From assembly GCA_002412925.1 (NCBI GenBank), contig DHVZ01000053.1, positions 100,383-162,227 of the forward strand: a stretch of DNA of 61,845 nt. The letters are read 5' to 3'. How positions within the stretch are numbered: position 1 is the first letter of the stretch; each line of letters starts with the position of its first letter. Positions 23,148 to 32,184 of this stretch are shown here, in pieces. The notes under the pieces are model-generated. The model made no database searches and was not told the DNA's origin. It saw only the letters and a program-made list of their open reading frames with translations. The stretch is from Anaerolineales bacterium UBA5195. GTDB lineage: Bacteria > Chloroflexota > Anaerolineae > Anaerolineales > Villigracilaceae. The translations under genes and the position numbers were made by a program.

Positions 23148-24107
23148 CTATTTTTTCCAGTATTGGCGGGCCTCGCTTTGGGTCTGGGCGTTCATGGCCT
23201 GCTCCACCGAGGCGATCCGGGGGGCGTCCGTCAGTTTGTTGGTTTCCGAGAGCAGCACCAGTTCAATCGTCTGGCCGGGTTCCAGGGCTTCCTTGGGAAT
23301 ATTCGTCTGGCTGAGCGGGACCATCACCAGGCTCCCATCCAGCAGCTTGACGATGTAGAATCCCAGCTTGCCGCTTTCCGGTTCCAGGACTGCATCCTGG
23401 ACCGTGGCGAGCAAATTGTGATTGCCGTCTTTCAATTCAGCGCCGATTAATTGCGTGGCGTAGGCGATTTTGTGAACGGCATTGGCCGAATTGCTCCCGC
23501 CCGCCTTGCACTCACTTTTCAGGATGCCCACCCGCGCCACCGATTTCCAGTAAGTCCGCACGGGATCTTCCCAGGGGCTGTAGGGCAGCAGGACGAGCGG
23601 GGCCGCGAAGACCGGCGAGGCCGCCACCTGATCAAGCGTCATGTAGATCGAGATGGCCTGCGCCTCGGCATCCAGCGCCCCGCTGTTGATCGTAACGATT
23701 TCGAAGGGAATCACCAATTGAGTGCCAGCCGCCACTTTCAGATCCGCAACCGGGTCAACCGTAAAGTAGATGATGTAGGTTTCGCAGGTGTTGATCACAA
23801 AGTCGGTGACCTGCCCCAGCGCGACCCCGTCCCAGCCGGTGACCTTGAACTTGAGCAGGCTGGAGAGCCGGGTCAGTTCCTCGCGGCGTTCGGGCGGGAG
23901 GATTCCGGCGGCGTTGGTTTGCGGCGGTTTGCCCCCCTTAAGCTCTTGAGCAGGGGAACTGCCTGGGGTGGCAGCCGCTTCGGCGGCTCCGGCGCTTGTG
24001 CCGGACGAGCTGATTGGCGCTGATGCACCGGGCGCGGCAGGTGTGCAAGCTGCCGCGCCGAGGATCAGCATCAGGAAAAGCAGTAGAGAGCGGTATAAGT
24101 TTCGCAT
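23148..24107 (-). CDS. PRC-barrel lipoprotein
   Basis: 319 residues from ATG 24107 (GGAG upstream). Lipoprotein signal with lipobox GAAAC, a Ser/Ala/Pro linker to about 65, then two PRC-barrel-like units: LLKFKVTGWDGVALGQVTDFVIN ... IIYFTVDPVADLK, and LIGAELKDGNHNLLATVQDAVLEPESGKLGFYIVKL. PRC barrels are small beta-barrel adaptor domains that bind RNA or protein; finding them on an exported lipoprotein is common in Chloroflexota. Ends with a Gln/Ala-rich helix. No operon partner is obvious. Confidence 0.8.
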   Translation of the reverse strand: MRNLYRSLLLFLMLILGAAACTPAAPGASAPISSSGTSAGAAEAAATPGSSPAQELKGGKPPQTNAAGILPPERREELTRLSSLLKFKVTGWDGVALGQVTDFVINTCETYIIYFTVDPVADLKVAAGTQLVIPFEIVTINSGALDAEAQAISIYMTLDQVAASPVFAAPLVLLPYSPWEDPVRTYWKSVARVGILKSECKAGGSNSANAVHKIAYATQLIGAELKDGNHNLLATVQDAVLEPESGKLGFYIVKLLDGSLVMVPLSQTNIPKEALEPGQTIELVLLSETNKLTDAPRIASVEQAMNAQTQSEARQYWKK

Positions 24108-24379
24108 TTCAAATTCTCCTGACTTCAACTAGCCACCAGACACTTTCAGAAATATGGTGGTTGAGTAGCCCCGAATGCTCTTTGAGGGGCGTATCGAAAC
24201 CACATAATTGAGTATTTTCTTGCCAAGTTGGTCTCGACATTTGCACCTCACTGCGTGCCCTGGCACCGCCCGCCAGGGCAGGTGTGGTGCAGTGCAGGTG
24301 TACGGCGGGAGAGCACCGCCTACTCGACCAGCGGCTTCTCGCACGTGTGCCTGCGGCCCAGTGCAAGCAATGACATTTA
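24108..24379. repeat. 272-base gene-free stretch with degenerate hairpin repeats
   Basis: Contains an imperfect inverted repeat at 24157-24203 (GTGGTTGAGTAGCCCC against GGGGCGTATCGAAACCAC) and, at 24224-24345, related pieces (GGTCTCGAC, CTACTCGACCAGCGG). The same word types occur in the hairpin at 52488-52534. It also carries GGGC/GCCC-rich palindromes (CCTGGCACCGCCCGCCAGGG). I see no gene. Confidence 0.55.
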
Positions 24380-25627
24380 TTATTCCCCCGCCTCATCATC
24401 CAGCGCGGAGCGGCTTTCGGCCAGGGGTGAGCTTTCCAGCGCCTGGGTGATCCGCTCGCGGAGTCCTTTTTGACCCGGTTTGCGTTTTCCGAGACCTTTG
24501 AGGGTCTCCAGCAGGTTGGTGGTCATCCCCTGGGTCAGCTTTTTGAGCGCCTCGGACGAAAGCTTCTCGCCTTTTTCGAACCAGCGCACGGCCGCATAAC
24601 CCAAGACGACGGTGGTCGATGAAGCGATCGCCGCGCTCAACAGCCAGCCCGGCAGCCCGCCCAGCTTGCTAAACTGCTGGAAAAGGGTCCTCCCCAGGAA
24701 GCCCATCCCAAAGGTGGCGACCAGTTCCGAGGCGCGCCGGGGCGTGATTTTGTAGTTATAGATGCGGGCGATACTGACCACCAGGATCGACTGCGTCACC
24801 ACCAGCGGGACAAAATCGATGACTGGCAGCGGCACCAGGGCAATCGCGGCCGAGATCGAGGCGGCCCTGACGATGGCTTGCCAGGCCAGCTGCCAGCGAT
24901 ATTCCGGTAAGGCCTGTCCGAGGGCGGCGACCATCCCGGGTTCGGTGGCGGCGATGGCCAAGAGCACTTTGCCGAGGTTCCTGCCGTCTTTGGCAACGAT
25001 CGGGACAATTTGATCTGGCTCCAGGCCCAGGTTCAGGGCGGCGCTCGCAATCACAGCTTGCAGGTCTTTACGCGGCACCAGGTCGATCTTGTTCAGCACC
25101 ACCACGAAAGGCTTTTTCAGGGCCGAGACCTCGTTGAAGAGTTCCTGCTCGGTCTTTTTAATCCCCTGGACAGCGTCGAAAACCAGCACCAGGAAGTCAG
25201 CTTCCGCGGAGGCCGAGAGCGCCAGGTCTTTCTCGTGCTCGCCCAGGCTCCCGACCGCATCCGCGCCAGGGGTATCGACCACGGTAAACAAGGCCGCATC
25301 GGCCTGTTGATTTTCCGTGGTGGTGCCCGGCAGGGGACTGACGACAGCCTGGTCGCTTTTGTTTTGCACCAGTTGGTTGTACAGGGTGGATTTGCCAACG
25401 TTGGTTGGGCCGACGATCACGACCCGGTGCTTGTTGCCAAAGGCTTGCCGGATCTGGGCTGTGGATAATTTGACCAGGATTTTGACCAGGTTCACATCCG
25501 AAGGGAAACCCACCAGGAGCGACAGGAAGCTGGCCTTTTCATTTGGCCCCAATGCCTCCCAGATCTGGTGGACTGTCTCTTGAACCTCGGGCGGGAATTG
25601 GGTGAGAATGTCATCAAAGAGCGTCAT
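24380..25627 (-). CDS. Era-like GTPase with DUF697-type membrane domain
   Basis: 415 residues from ATG 25627; the longer frame to 25681 only adds translated repeat sequence. Helical leader of about 65 residues, then a G domain with G1 GPTNVGKST, G3 DTPGADAVG and G4 NKIDLVPRK. After it come hydrophobic helices (AISAAIALVPLPVIDFVPLV ... ASSTTVVLGYAAVRW) like the YcjF/DUF697 domain. A cytosolic GTPase attached to the membrane; relatives take part in stress or membrane remodelling. The TTT-EN switch I sequence follows LPGTTTE. Single gene between repeats. Confidence 0.87.
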   Translation of the reverse strand: MTLFDDILTQFPPEVQETVHQIWEALGPNEKASFLSLLVGFPSDVNLVKILVKLSTAQIRQAFGNKHRVVIVGPTNVGKSTLYNQLVQNKSDQAVVSPLPGTTTENQQADAALFTVVDTPGADAVGSLGEHEKDLALSASAEADFLVLVFDAVQGIKKTEQELFNEVSALKKPFVVVLNKIDLVPRKDLQAVIASAALNLGLEPDQIVPIVAKDGRNLGKVLLAIAATEPGMVAALGQALPEYRWQLAWQAIVRAASISAAIALVPLPVIDFVPLVVTQSILVVSIARIYNYKITPRRASELVATFGMGFLGRTLFQQFSKLGGLPGWLLSAAIASSTTVVLGYAAVRWFEKGEKLSSEALKKLTQGMTTNLLETLKGLGKRKPGQKGLRERITQALESSPLAESRSALDDEAGE

Positions 25628-25651
25628 GGGATCATTCCTTCTATCTACCCT

Positions 25652-25721
25652 CATCCTACAACAAAACCTCCCCGGCCGCATCCTGCGACTGGGGAGGTTT
25701 TATCTCCGCCACTTGGGGGAT
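25652..25721 (-). repeat. 70-bp two-hairpin repeat, copy 11
   Basis: Arms AAAACCTCCCCGGCCG/CGACTGGGGAGGTTTT: 16 pairs with two G-U. Its left end lies 24 bases upstream of the GTPase start codon, so on the minus strand it precedes the ribosome site of that gene. Confidence 0.93.
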
Positions 25722-25809
25722 GGGTCAGCACTGCCTTCAGGCGGATTTTGATAGAAATCACCCTGGCCAATCTCTCCAGAGTGATTTCTTGTTGGGCATG
25801 GAGCCTAGT

Positions 25810-27501
25810 TTACTTTGGGATGACAGTCACACTCACACTCATGAAGCAAAGGGTCCGACTACCTGCGACGATTGCCCATTTAGTGTTGTAGATGCCCGGC
25901 GTGGCTGGGGCAACCATATCCACGATGATTTTCGCGCTCTCCCCAGCTTTGATGGTTTGAGTAAAATCATAGACAGCATACTCGTGCATCTCTGTGCCAC
26001 TGATAAACTTGTAATCGACCGAATCCAAGGCCCAATCTTCTGCGCTGATATTCTTGACTGTCCAGACTGTATCGAAAGAGCCGTGAACTGGGATTGACTT
26101 CAGGGGTGCCGTCAGCGTTACCGCACAGTAATTTCCGGACGGAGGTTGCGCGGTTGAGGGTGGGTTATCCTGGTCTGACAGGGTCGAGATGCCGACCCAA
26201 ACGGTCTGCCCAAAGCGCCAACCTCCGGTATTCTTCATCTGCCAGAAGCCCTGATAGGTTAAAGGCTCCTGTGGAGCGATCAGGGTTACACTCAAATCAA
26301 CAAGTTGACCAGGAGCGACATTTCCCGGAATATTCAACGGCTGCCCGCTCATTTCAGCGGCCTCGAGATTGCCGTAAGCGTAGACCAGTTGGTAATCCGG
26401 CGTCCAGGTGCAGGTTCCTGTGTTTTCCACCCGCCAGGTTTTGACAAACCTATCTCCGGGTTTGATGTAGGGCGGGGTTTTCATATTATTATCAGCATAG
26501 GTTACATCTGCGACAAACTTCATCCCATCCAGGCAGGCGGGTGGGGTAGCGGTTGGGACTAGGGGAGCTGCTGTGGCAGTCGGCTGATTGGTTGGAGTTG
26601 GGGTAGGCAAAACTTCGTCAGTCTCACTCTGAAGATACTGTTGAATCAGGCTTAACATCGTCCCGTCTGTGAGCATCTCAGCCATCACCCGATCGATCTC
26701 TGCTTTCAAACGCGGGGTTCCCAATCGCATGGCAACTGCTAAATCTTGCTGCTCGAACCCCTTGCCAACAATTTGCAGCCCCTGTTGGGTGCTGTAATAC
26801 CTGGCCGTTGCCTGACCGGTAACTACCAGGTCAACCCGCTTTGCGGCCAGGTCTCGGACAGCTTCATCAGCCTTCATGTAGCGGAATAATTTATCCGCGT
26901 TCATTAACTTGGTATCAACCAGCAAACTTTGCACCATGTTTTCATATACGGTGCCTCTTCGCACGCCCACGCGGAAACCAGCCAGTTGCTTAAAGTCGGT
27001 GATGTTCACTTGCGAGCCATTTCTGGCCAGAACAGCAGTTTGGTTGACATAGTAAATTGGTGAAAAGGACATTTGATTGGCGCGTTCGGGAGTAATGGAG
27101 ATAGCAGCAATGGCCAGATCAATCTGGTTGATTTGTAACGCATTCGGAAGTCCTTCAAAAGTAAAATTCTGAATTTCAATCGGGATATTCAGTCGACGCC
27201 CGATTTCTTCGCTTAACGCAATATCAAAACCAACCACCTGAAAATTAGGATCAACGTAAGCAAAAGGCGGGTAATCCCAATCTACTCCCACTACTATTTT
27301 GTTGTTTGCAACAATCCGATCCCAAACCTTGTCGCTCGGTGGCGGAGTGGTTGTTGCGCGCGGAACAGAAGTTGCGCTGGGTTCAGGCGTCGCACTTGGC
27401 AAAGTTACGACAATGGGAACCGCTGGAAGTGAAGAACAGGCTCCAAGGAGCAGGCTTACAATCATCAAAACTGGCAAAATTCTTAGTAACATCGATTTCA
27501 T
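25810..27501 (-). CDS. amino-acid-type binding lipoprotein fused to NBR1-like Ig domains
   Basis: 563 residues. Lipobox LLLGACSS, Thr/Pro linker, then a family 3 solute-binding domain (about 60-290): IVVGVDWDYPPFAYVD, GFDIALSEEIGRRLNI, LAIAAISITPERANQMSFS. Next is an Ig-like domain of the NBR1 type (FVKTWRVENTGTCTWTPDY, FWQMKNTGGWRFGQTVW) and a second Ig-like domain (VWTVKNISAEDWALDSVDY). No permease or ATPase gene is adjacent, so it may be a receptor-like or orphan binding protein rather than part of a local ABC operon. Anchored outside the membrane. Confidence 0.9.
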   Translation of the reverse strand: MKSMLLRILPVLMIVSLLLGACSSLPAVPIVVTLPSATPEPSATSVPRATTTPPPSDKVWDRIVANNKIVVGVDWDYPPFAYVDPNFQVVGFDIALSEEIGRRLNIPIEIQNFTFEGLPNALQINQIDLAIAAISITPERANQMSFSPIYYVNQTAVLARNGSQVNITDFKQLAGFRVGVRRGTVYENMVQSLLVDTKLMNADKLFRYMKADEAVRDLAAKRVDLVVTGQATARYYSTQQGLQIVGKGFEQQDLAVAMRLGTPRLKAEIDRVMAEMLTDGTMLSLIQQYLQSETDEVLPTPTPTNQPTATAAPLVPTATPPACLDGMKFVADVTYADNNMKTPPYIKPGDRFVKTWRVENTGTCTWTPDYQLVYAYGNLEAAEMSGQPLNIPGNVAPGQLVDLSVTLIAPQEPLTYQGFWQMKNTGGWRFGQTVWVGISTLSDQDNPPSTAQPPSGNYCAVTLTAPLKSIPVHGSFDTVWTVKNISAEDWALDSVDYKFISGTEMHEYAVYDFTQTIKAGESAKIIVDMVAPATPGIYNTKWAIVAGSRTLCFMSVSVTVIPK

Positions 27502-27577
27502 CTAATTTCCTCATTCATGATCCAAATTTCAACATTCCGGCGCAAGTTTAAACAAGCCAGAATGCCAAGCATAAATC

Positions 27578-27647
27578 CATCCTATAACAAAACCTCCCCA
27601 GCCGCATCCTGCGACTGGGGAGGTTTTGTCTCCGCCACTTGGGGGAG
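27578..27647 (-). repeat. 70-bp two-hairpin repeat, copy 12
   Basis: Arms AAAACCTCCCCAGCCG/CGACTGGGGAGGTTTT. Where copy 11 has a G-U pair this copy has an A-U pair. Lies 27 bases past the stop of the frameshifted regulator. Confidence 0.93.
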
Positions 27648-27674
27648 ATATCCCGCTTTGTGGGACGGAGGGGT

Positions 27675-28318
27675 TTAAGAGACGATATGATGACGCAGCG
27701 CCAGGGTCACGGCTTCAGTGCGGCTGGCGACCCCCAGCTTGGAGAGAACGTTGCTGACATGCGATTTGATCGTGGACGGGCTGAAGATCAGCCTCCTGGC
27801 GATTTGGGTATGGTTCAAGCCCTCGATCATCAGGGCGAGAACTTCACGCTCGTGCTCGGTCAGGTTCAGGCTGGCGGCTGGTTGGCGGTCTCGACCAGGC
27901 TTTGCGCGGCCTCGGGCGAGAGTATGGCGCGACCCGCGTGGGCGGCGCGGATGGCGCACACTAGATCATCGGCAGAGACGACTTTCAGTAGATAGCCAAT
28001 CGCCCCGGCTTCCAGCACAGTCTTGATCAGTGGCGCTTCTTTGAAACTGGTCAGCGCCAGCACCTGGACCTGCGGATGCTGCTGACGGATGGTGGCGCGG
28101 GTGGCGGTGGCCCCGTCCATGTTTGGCATGACCATATCCATCAGGATCACATCCGGCAAAACTTCTGCACAGAGTCGAATGGCCGCCTGGCCGCTTTCGG
28201 CTTCGCCCACCAGCCGCATGTCATCAAAAACCATTAACATGGTGGCCAGGCCCCGCCGAACCATCGGATGATCATCCACGAGCATGACGCGAATCGGCGT
28301 AACAGGGGAAATTGTCAT
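27675..28318 (-). pseudogene. NarL-type response regulator split by a frameshift
   Basis: The frame from ATG 28318 encodes a full receiver (VMLVDDHPMVRRG, phospho-Asp in VILMDMVMPNMDG, Lys in GYLLKVVSADD) and stops after ANQPPA near 27866. The LuxR-type DNA-binding part (LTEHEREVLALMIEG ... TIKSHVSNVLSKLGVASRTE) continues in another frame to 27675. Against the intact paralogue 32185-32832 the break needs a one-base deletion or a two-base insertion. Either a pseudogene, a sequencing error, or a deliberate receiver-only product. Overlaps the kinase gene by 4 bases. Confidence 0.82.
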
Positions 28319-29508
28319 TTGGCCTCCGGCGGTGGGTTTGGCAGCCAAACCAGGCTGAGTTCAGTGCCGTGCCCGGGCTGGCTCGTAACCTTCAACCGTG
28401 CCCCCACAGCTTCGGCCTGCTCGCGCATTGTGCTCAAGCCATAGTGCTCGTGGCTGGCGGTGGCGGTTTTTCCGAAAGGATCAAAACCCCGGCCATCATC
28501 GCGAATGCTCAATTCGATGGCGTTACCGTTCTGCTTTAAATCGATCTCCACCCGGCTGGCTTTGGCATGTTTGGCGACGTTATTCAGCGTTTCCTGGCAA
28601 ATGCGGTAGAAGGCCACCTGGATTTCGGGCGGCAGGATGATTTCCTTCGCGACTGTGATGGTGACCGGGATGTTGACCCGCCCCGCAAGCGCATTCCCCA
28701 ACAGGTGCAACAGGTCGCCCAGGTCTGTATCGGTGATGGCGGAGGGCCGCAGTTCAGCCAAAAGGGCGCGCATCTCAGCTAGTGCGCCACGCGTCAAGCG
28801 ACTCAAGTCCTCGAGGGAACGCCGCCCCTGCGCCTGATCCTTTTCCCAGACCCGCGGCAAGACTTCCGCAATCAGGCTGGCGGAGAAGAGGGTCTGGTTG
28901 ACGGCATCATGCAGGTCGTGCGCCAGTCGCTGGCGTTCTTCCAACACCTCGCGCGTCAACTTTTCGGCGGCGAGAATGGCTTCGGTGTGTTTCTTCTGCT
29001 CGGTCAGGTCGGCTACCACCAGACCAAAGCCATCCAGCGTCCCGTCCACAGACAAACGATTCACCGAAAGATAGACCGGCACCTGGGTCCCATCGCTGGC
29101 AGCGAGAATCAGTTCCTCGCGGCTTTTCTCATCTGCGTCTTTTTGGAGCAGCCCCCCCAGGATGTGCTGGTGTTTGGGCAAAATCCAGGTGTGGATGGTG
29201 GAACCGATTACTTTTTCGAGCGGTGTTTTAAGCATCCCGGCAAAGCGGCGGTTGGCGTACAAAATCACGCCATCTGGCGCCAGGGTCAGTGCGCCTTCGT
29301 TCATCTCCTCGATCAACATGCGATACGTGCGTTCGGCGCCATTGAGTGTAAAGATGCGCTCGCCATCCGCACCTGAGACAACGAGCGCATCCACCTCGCC
29401 GTTGCGAATGGCGCGCAACGTATCTTCGGCTTCATCCAGGCGCGCACGCAGGCCGGCGTTTTCATCCACCAGTTGTTTTTGAGTTGGGAGCGCGGGTTGC
29501 TGACGCAT
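28315..29508 (-). CDS. PAS histidine kinase of the kai operon (NarX/HisKA_3 type)
   Basis: 397 residues. Coiled-coil start, PAS domain (about 60-165, AERTYRMLIEEMNEGALTLA to VVADLTEQKKH), dimerisation/phosphoacceptor helix with ERQRLAHDLHDAVNQ (His in HDLHD) and a HATPase domain with N-box ETLNNVAKHAKAS and DDGRGFDPFG. Soluble. It follows the two kaiB genes in the same operon and is coupled to the regulator downstream by an ATGA overlap. Unlike cyanobacterial SasA it lacks a KaiB-like sensor domain, so any link to KaiC would be through the PAS domain; inference. Confidence 0.92.
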   Translation of the reverse strand: MRQQPALPTQKQLVDENAGLRARLDEAEDTLRAIRNGEVDALVVSGADGERIFTLNGAERTYRMLIEEMNEGALTLAPDGVILYANRRFAGMLKTPLEKVIGSTIHTWILPKHQHILGGLLQKDADEKSREELILAASDGTQVPVYLSVNRLSVDGTLDGFGLVVADLTEQKKHTEAILAAEKLTREVLEERQRLAHDLHDAVNQTLFSASLIAEVLPRVWEKDQAQGRRSLEDLSRLTRGALAEMRALLAELRPSAITDTDLGDLLHLLGNALAGRVNIPVTITVAKEIILPPEIQVAFYRICQETLNNVAKHAKASRVEIDLKQNGNAIELSIRDDGRGFDPFGKTATASHEHYGLSTMREQAEAVGARLKVTSQPGHGTELSLVWLPNPPPEAK

Positions 29509-29541
29509 TCGGTTCCTCTATGGGAAAATCACAAATTGGTC

Positions 29542-29883
29542 TCAGGTTTTCTTGTGCAAATCCAAACCGACCAGCACGCGCTCGGTCGTCGACATATCGC
29601 CGATGATACGGCGCAGCGGGAGCGGCAATTTCTTGATCAGCGTTGGCGCGGCGATAATTTGCTCGCCCTGCGCCAGTTGGGGCTGTTGATACAGGTCAAC
29701 CACTTCCAACTCATAGCGCCCTTTCAGGTATTCCTCGCAGATTTTTTTGACATTGGCGATGGCGCGTAAAGACTGCGAGGTTGCGCCAGTGACATATAAC
29801 CGTAAGACATAGTGTTTTTCTGGCGGATTAGCCAGAAATTGTTCAAAGACCTGGGTCGAAACCTGCATTTGCCTGTTTGGCAT
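29542..29883 (-). CDS. kaiB: KaiB-like protein (second copy)
   Basis: 113 residues. A 20-residue leader precedes the thioredoxin-like KaiB core: YVLRLYVTGATSQSLRAIAN, KKICEEYLKGRYELEVVDLY, IIAAPTLIKKLPLPLRRIIGD, ending VLVGLDLHKKT. KaiB binds KaiC and in cyanobacteria switches fold as part of the clock; in other bacteria KaiB-KaiC pairs serve stress adaptation. It is paralogous to 29893-30198, nine bases upstream, and differs mainly at the ends. Start behind GGAGAC. Confidence 0.92.
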   Translation of the reverse strand: MPNRQMQVSTQVFEQFLANPPEKHYVLRLYVTGATSQSLRAIANVKKICEEYLKGRYELEVVDLYQQPQLAQGEQIIAAPTLIKKLPLPLRRIIGDMSTTERVLVGLDLHKKT

Positions 29884-29892
29884 GAAAGTCTC

Positions 29893-30198
29893 CTATGCCC
29901 GCGGCAGCAAATCCAACCCGATCAGCACGCGTTCGGTGTTGGAGAGATCGCCGATGATTTTCCGCACAGGCTCTGGTAGTTTCCGTACCAGGGTCGGGAT
30001 GGCAAGGATCTGGTCGCCGCGCGCCAGTTGGGGGTTTTCCAGCAAGTCCACCACCTCGATTTCGTACTGCCCGGCCAGGTGTTCTTCGCAAATGTGCTTG
30101 AGATTGGCAAAGGCTGTCATAGATTTGGGCGTTTGCCCGGCAACGTATAGACGCAAGAGAAAGGTTTCCTCTTTCGGCCTGGCTGGTTCCGTTTTCAT
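29893..30198 (-). CDS. kaiB: KaiB-like protein (first copy)
   Basis: 101 residues: FLLRLYVAGQTPKSMTAFAN, KHICEEHLAGQYEIEVVDLL, ILAIPTLVRKLPEPVRKIIGD, VLIGLDLLPRA. This is close to the classic KaiB length and pattern, so it is the better candidate for binding the KaiC encoded immediately upstream. The start overlaps the kaiC stop (ATGA-type), implying coupled synthesis. Confidence 0.93.
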   Translation of the reverse strand: MKTEPARPKEETFLLRLYVAGQTPKSMTAFANLKHICEEHLAGQYEIEVVDLLENPQLARGDQILAIPTLVRKLPEPVRKIIGDLSNTERVLIGLDLLPRA

Positions 30199-31913
30199 TT
30201 CGAAGCTCCATTCTTTCCGTTCGGTTTCACATCCGCTTTGCGGCTCAGCGCCATGGCCACCCGTTCCTGCGCCAGGTGCGCTTCCCTCGCTTCTTCCTGC
30301 CCGAGAATCTTCACCGTCTCGGTTTCCTGCGCCTCAAATTCGGCGCGCATCGCCGCGATCTGCGCTTCCATGGCCTTACGCTTGCGCTCCAGTTCCAGTT
30401 TTCGTTGTTCAACTTCCTGCTCGCGCATCGTCCGGGTGGCTTGTTCCTGCGCCTCCTGCGCCAGCCGCGCCGAGCCGGTCAGTACGCCGCTCGGGCCAAC
30501 GTACACATCCCGCAATTCCACGCCGTGATCGGTGAGCAGGAACTCGCGGATCTGGTTCGAATGCGCCATTCCGCGCGATTTCAGGATGTACAGGCCGCGA
30601 TTGCGTTCGCCGCCAATTTCAATGTCGCGCAGTAACAGCCACGTGTCGATCAGGGACGAAATGGCGATATCCGTTTGCTCGAGCGCGCTCCCACCCGAAG
30701 TCAGATTGGTGAACAAGCCGGTGATCTGTTTCATTTTTAGGAAATCTACCAGCCGCATCAACATCGCTTTGACCTCGATCTCATTGCCCCCGATGACGAA
30801 ACTGTTCAACGGATCCACGATCACCACTTGCGGTTTGAAGGTATTGATGGCTTTGTGCATCATCGTCAGGTGCATTTCCAGGCCCGCAAACGTGGGACGG
30901 TTGGCCTGGAACTGGAGCAGGCCTTTCTCTACCCACGGTTGCAGGTCAACCCCGATCGAACGCATGTTGCGCATGATCTGGCTGGGAGATTCTTCGAAGG
31001 CAAAATACAGAACGCGTTCGCCGCGCAGGCAGGCGGCTGCGGCGAAATGGGCGGCGAGACTGCTCTTGCCGGTGCCGGCGGTGCCAGAGATCAGGATGCT
31101 GCTGCCACGGAAATAGCCCGCGCCGCCCAGCATCGCGTCCAGGCGTGGAATACCGCTGGGAATACGTCCGGTGGAGGCGGCCTGTTGCAAGCCGAGCGAG
31201 GTGACCGGTAATACCGAAATCCCGTTCTCATCGATCAGGAATGGATACTCGTTCGTGCCATGCGTGGAGCCGCGATACTTGACCACGCGCAGCCGCCGCG
31301 AGGAGACCTGCTCGTTCGCGCGATGGTCGAGCACGATGACGCAGTCTGAGACGTATTCTTCCAACCCCTGGCGCGTCAGCGTACCTTCGCCGCGTTCGCC
31401 GGTGATAATGACAGTCACGCCTTTGGTTTTTAGCCAGCGAAACAGGCGGCGCAGTTCCGCACGTAAGATGAGCGGATTGGGCAATCCGGCAAACAGGCTC
31501 TCGATGGTATCGAGCACAACGCGTTTGGCGCCGATGGAGTCGATCGCCTCTCCCAGGCGAATGAACAACCCTTCCAGGTCGTATTCACCGGTTTCTTCAA
31601 TTTCGCTGCGTTCGATGTACACAAAATCGAGCACAATCTTTTTGTGGGCGATCAAATTTTTCAAGTCGAAACCGAGCGAGGCGACGTTCTCGGTCAGGTC
31701 TTCGGCAGTCTCTTCGAATGCCATAAAGACCCCCGGCTCATTGAACTCCCGCGCGCCCCGCACCAGGAATTCCATGGCGAGCAGCGTCTTGCCACAGCCC
31801 GCGCTGCCGCAGACCAGCGTCGGCCGGCCTTTGGGCAAGCCACCACCGGTGATTTCGTCCAGTCCCTGGATGCCGGTCGGCGCTTTGGGTAGTTGGGTTC
31901 TTGCTTTTGGCAT
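30195..31913 (-). CDS. kaiC: KaiC-like two-domain ATPase/kinase with a coiled-coil tail
   Basis: 572 residues. Both RecA-like domains are complete: Walker A GSAGCGKT (36-43) with catalytic Glu67-Glu68, and GTAGTGKS (277-284) with Glu307-Glu308. The phospho-site region reads EQTDIAISSLIDT, so Thr414, Ser419 and Ser420 stand where cyanobacterial KaiC has Thr426, Ser431 and Thr432; the second site is Ser instead of Thr. About 90 residues beyond the usual end form a charged coiled coil (RKLELERKRKAMEAQIAAMR). No kaiA is in the window. First gene of the kaiC-kaiB-kaiB-kinase-regulator operon. Confidence 0.95.
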   Translation of the reverse strand: MPKARTQLPKAPTGIQGLDEITGGGLPKGRPTLVCGSAGCGKTLLAMEFLVRGAREFNEPGVFMAFEETAEDLTENVASLGFDLKNLIAHKKIVLDFVYIERSEIEETGEYDLEGLFIRLGEAIDSIGAKRVVLDTIESLFAGLPNPLILRAELRRLFRWLKTKGVTVIITGERGEGTLTRQGLEEYVSDCVIVLDHRANEQVSSRRLRVVKYRGSTHGTNEYPFLIDENGISVLPVTSLGLQQAASTGRIPSGIPRLDAMLGGAGYFRGSSILISGTAGTGKSSLAAHFAAAACLRGERVLYFAFEESPSQIMRNMRSIGVDLQPWVEKGLLQFQANRPTFAGLEMHLTMMHKAINTFKPQVVIVDPLNSFVIGGNEIEVKAMLMRLVDFLKMKQITGLFTNLTSGGSALEQTDIAISSLIDTWLLLRDIEIGGERNRGLYILKSRGMAHSNQIREFLLTDHGVELRDVYVGPSGVLTGSARLAQEAQEQATRTMREQEVEQRKLELERKRKAMEAQIAAMRAEFEAQETETVKILGQEEAREAHLAQERVAMALSRKADVKPNGKNGASK

Positions 31914-32108
31914 GCTCTTTTTTCCTTATCTTCCTGAGAATCCACGCTAGGGCAGCGCCGCGGCTGATCGGTCTCGACCAACACGATATTTGACATCTTG
32001 CATAAGTGCTCTCGTTGCCGTCCTCGGCGGCGAGGACGCCGCCTTGAGCTGATTGACCAACACGATATTCACCCCGCGCCTGGGGTTGAGGATACACAAC
32101 TTCCTACT

Positions 32109-32178
32109 TAATTTTATAAAAAATATCCCCCAGTCGCATCCATCGACCAGGGGGTATTACCCTCCGCCACTTGGGGGA
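32109..32178 (-). repeat. 70-bp two-hairpin repeat, copy 13
   Basis: Arms AATATCCCCC/GGGGGTATT with wobble and two inner mismatches; both sides differ from the other copies. Left flank is degenerate (TTTTATAAAA). It begins six bases after the regulator stop and separates the intact two-component pair from kaiC. Confidence 0.9.
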
Positions 32179-32184
32179 TGCAGC

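Noticed and set aside
24380..25681. N-terminal extension of the GTPase (start at 25681)
   Set aside because: The added residues translate repeat copy 11; the ATG at 25627 starts a normal helical leader.
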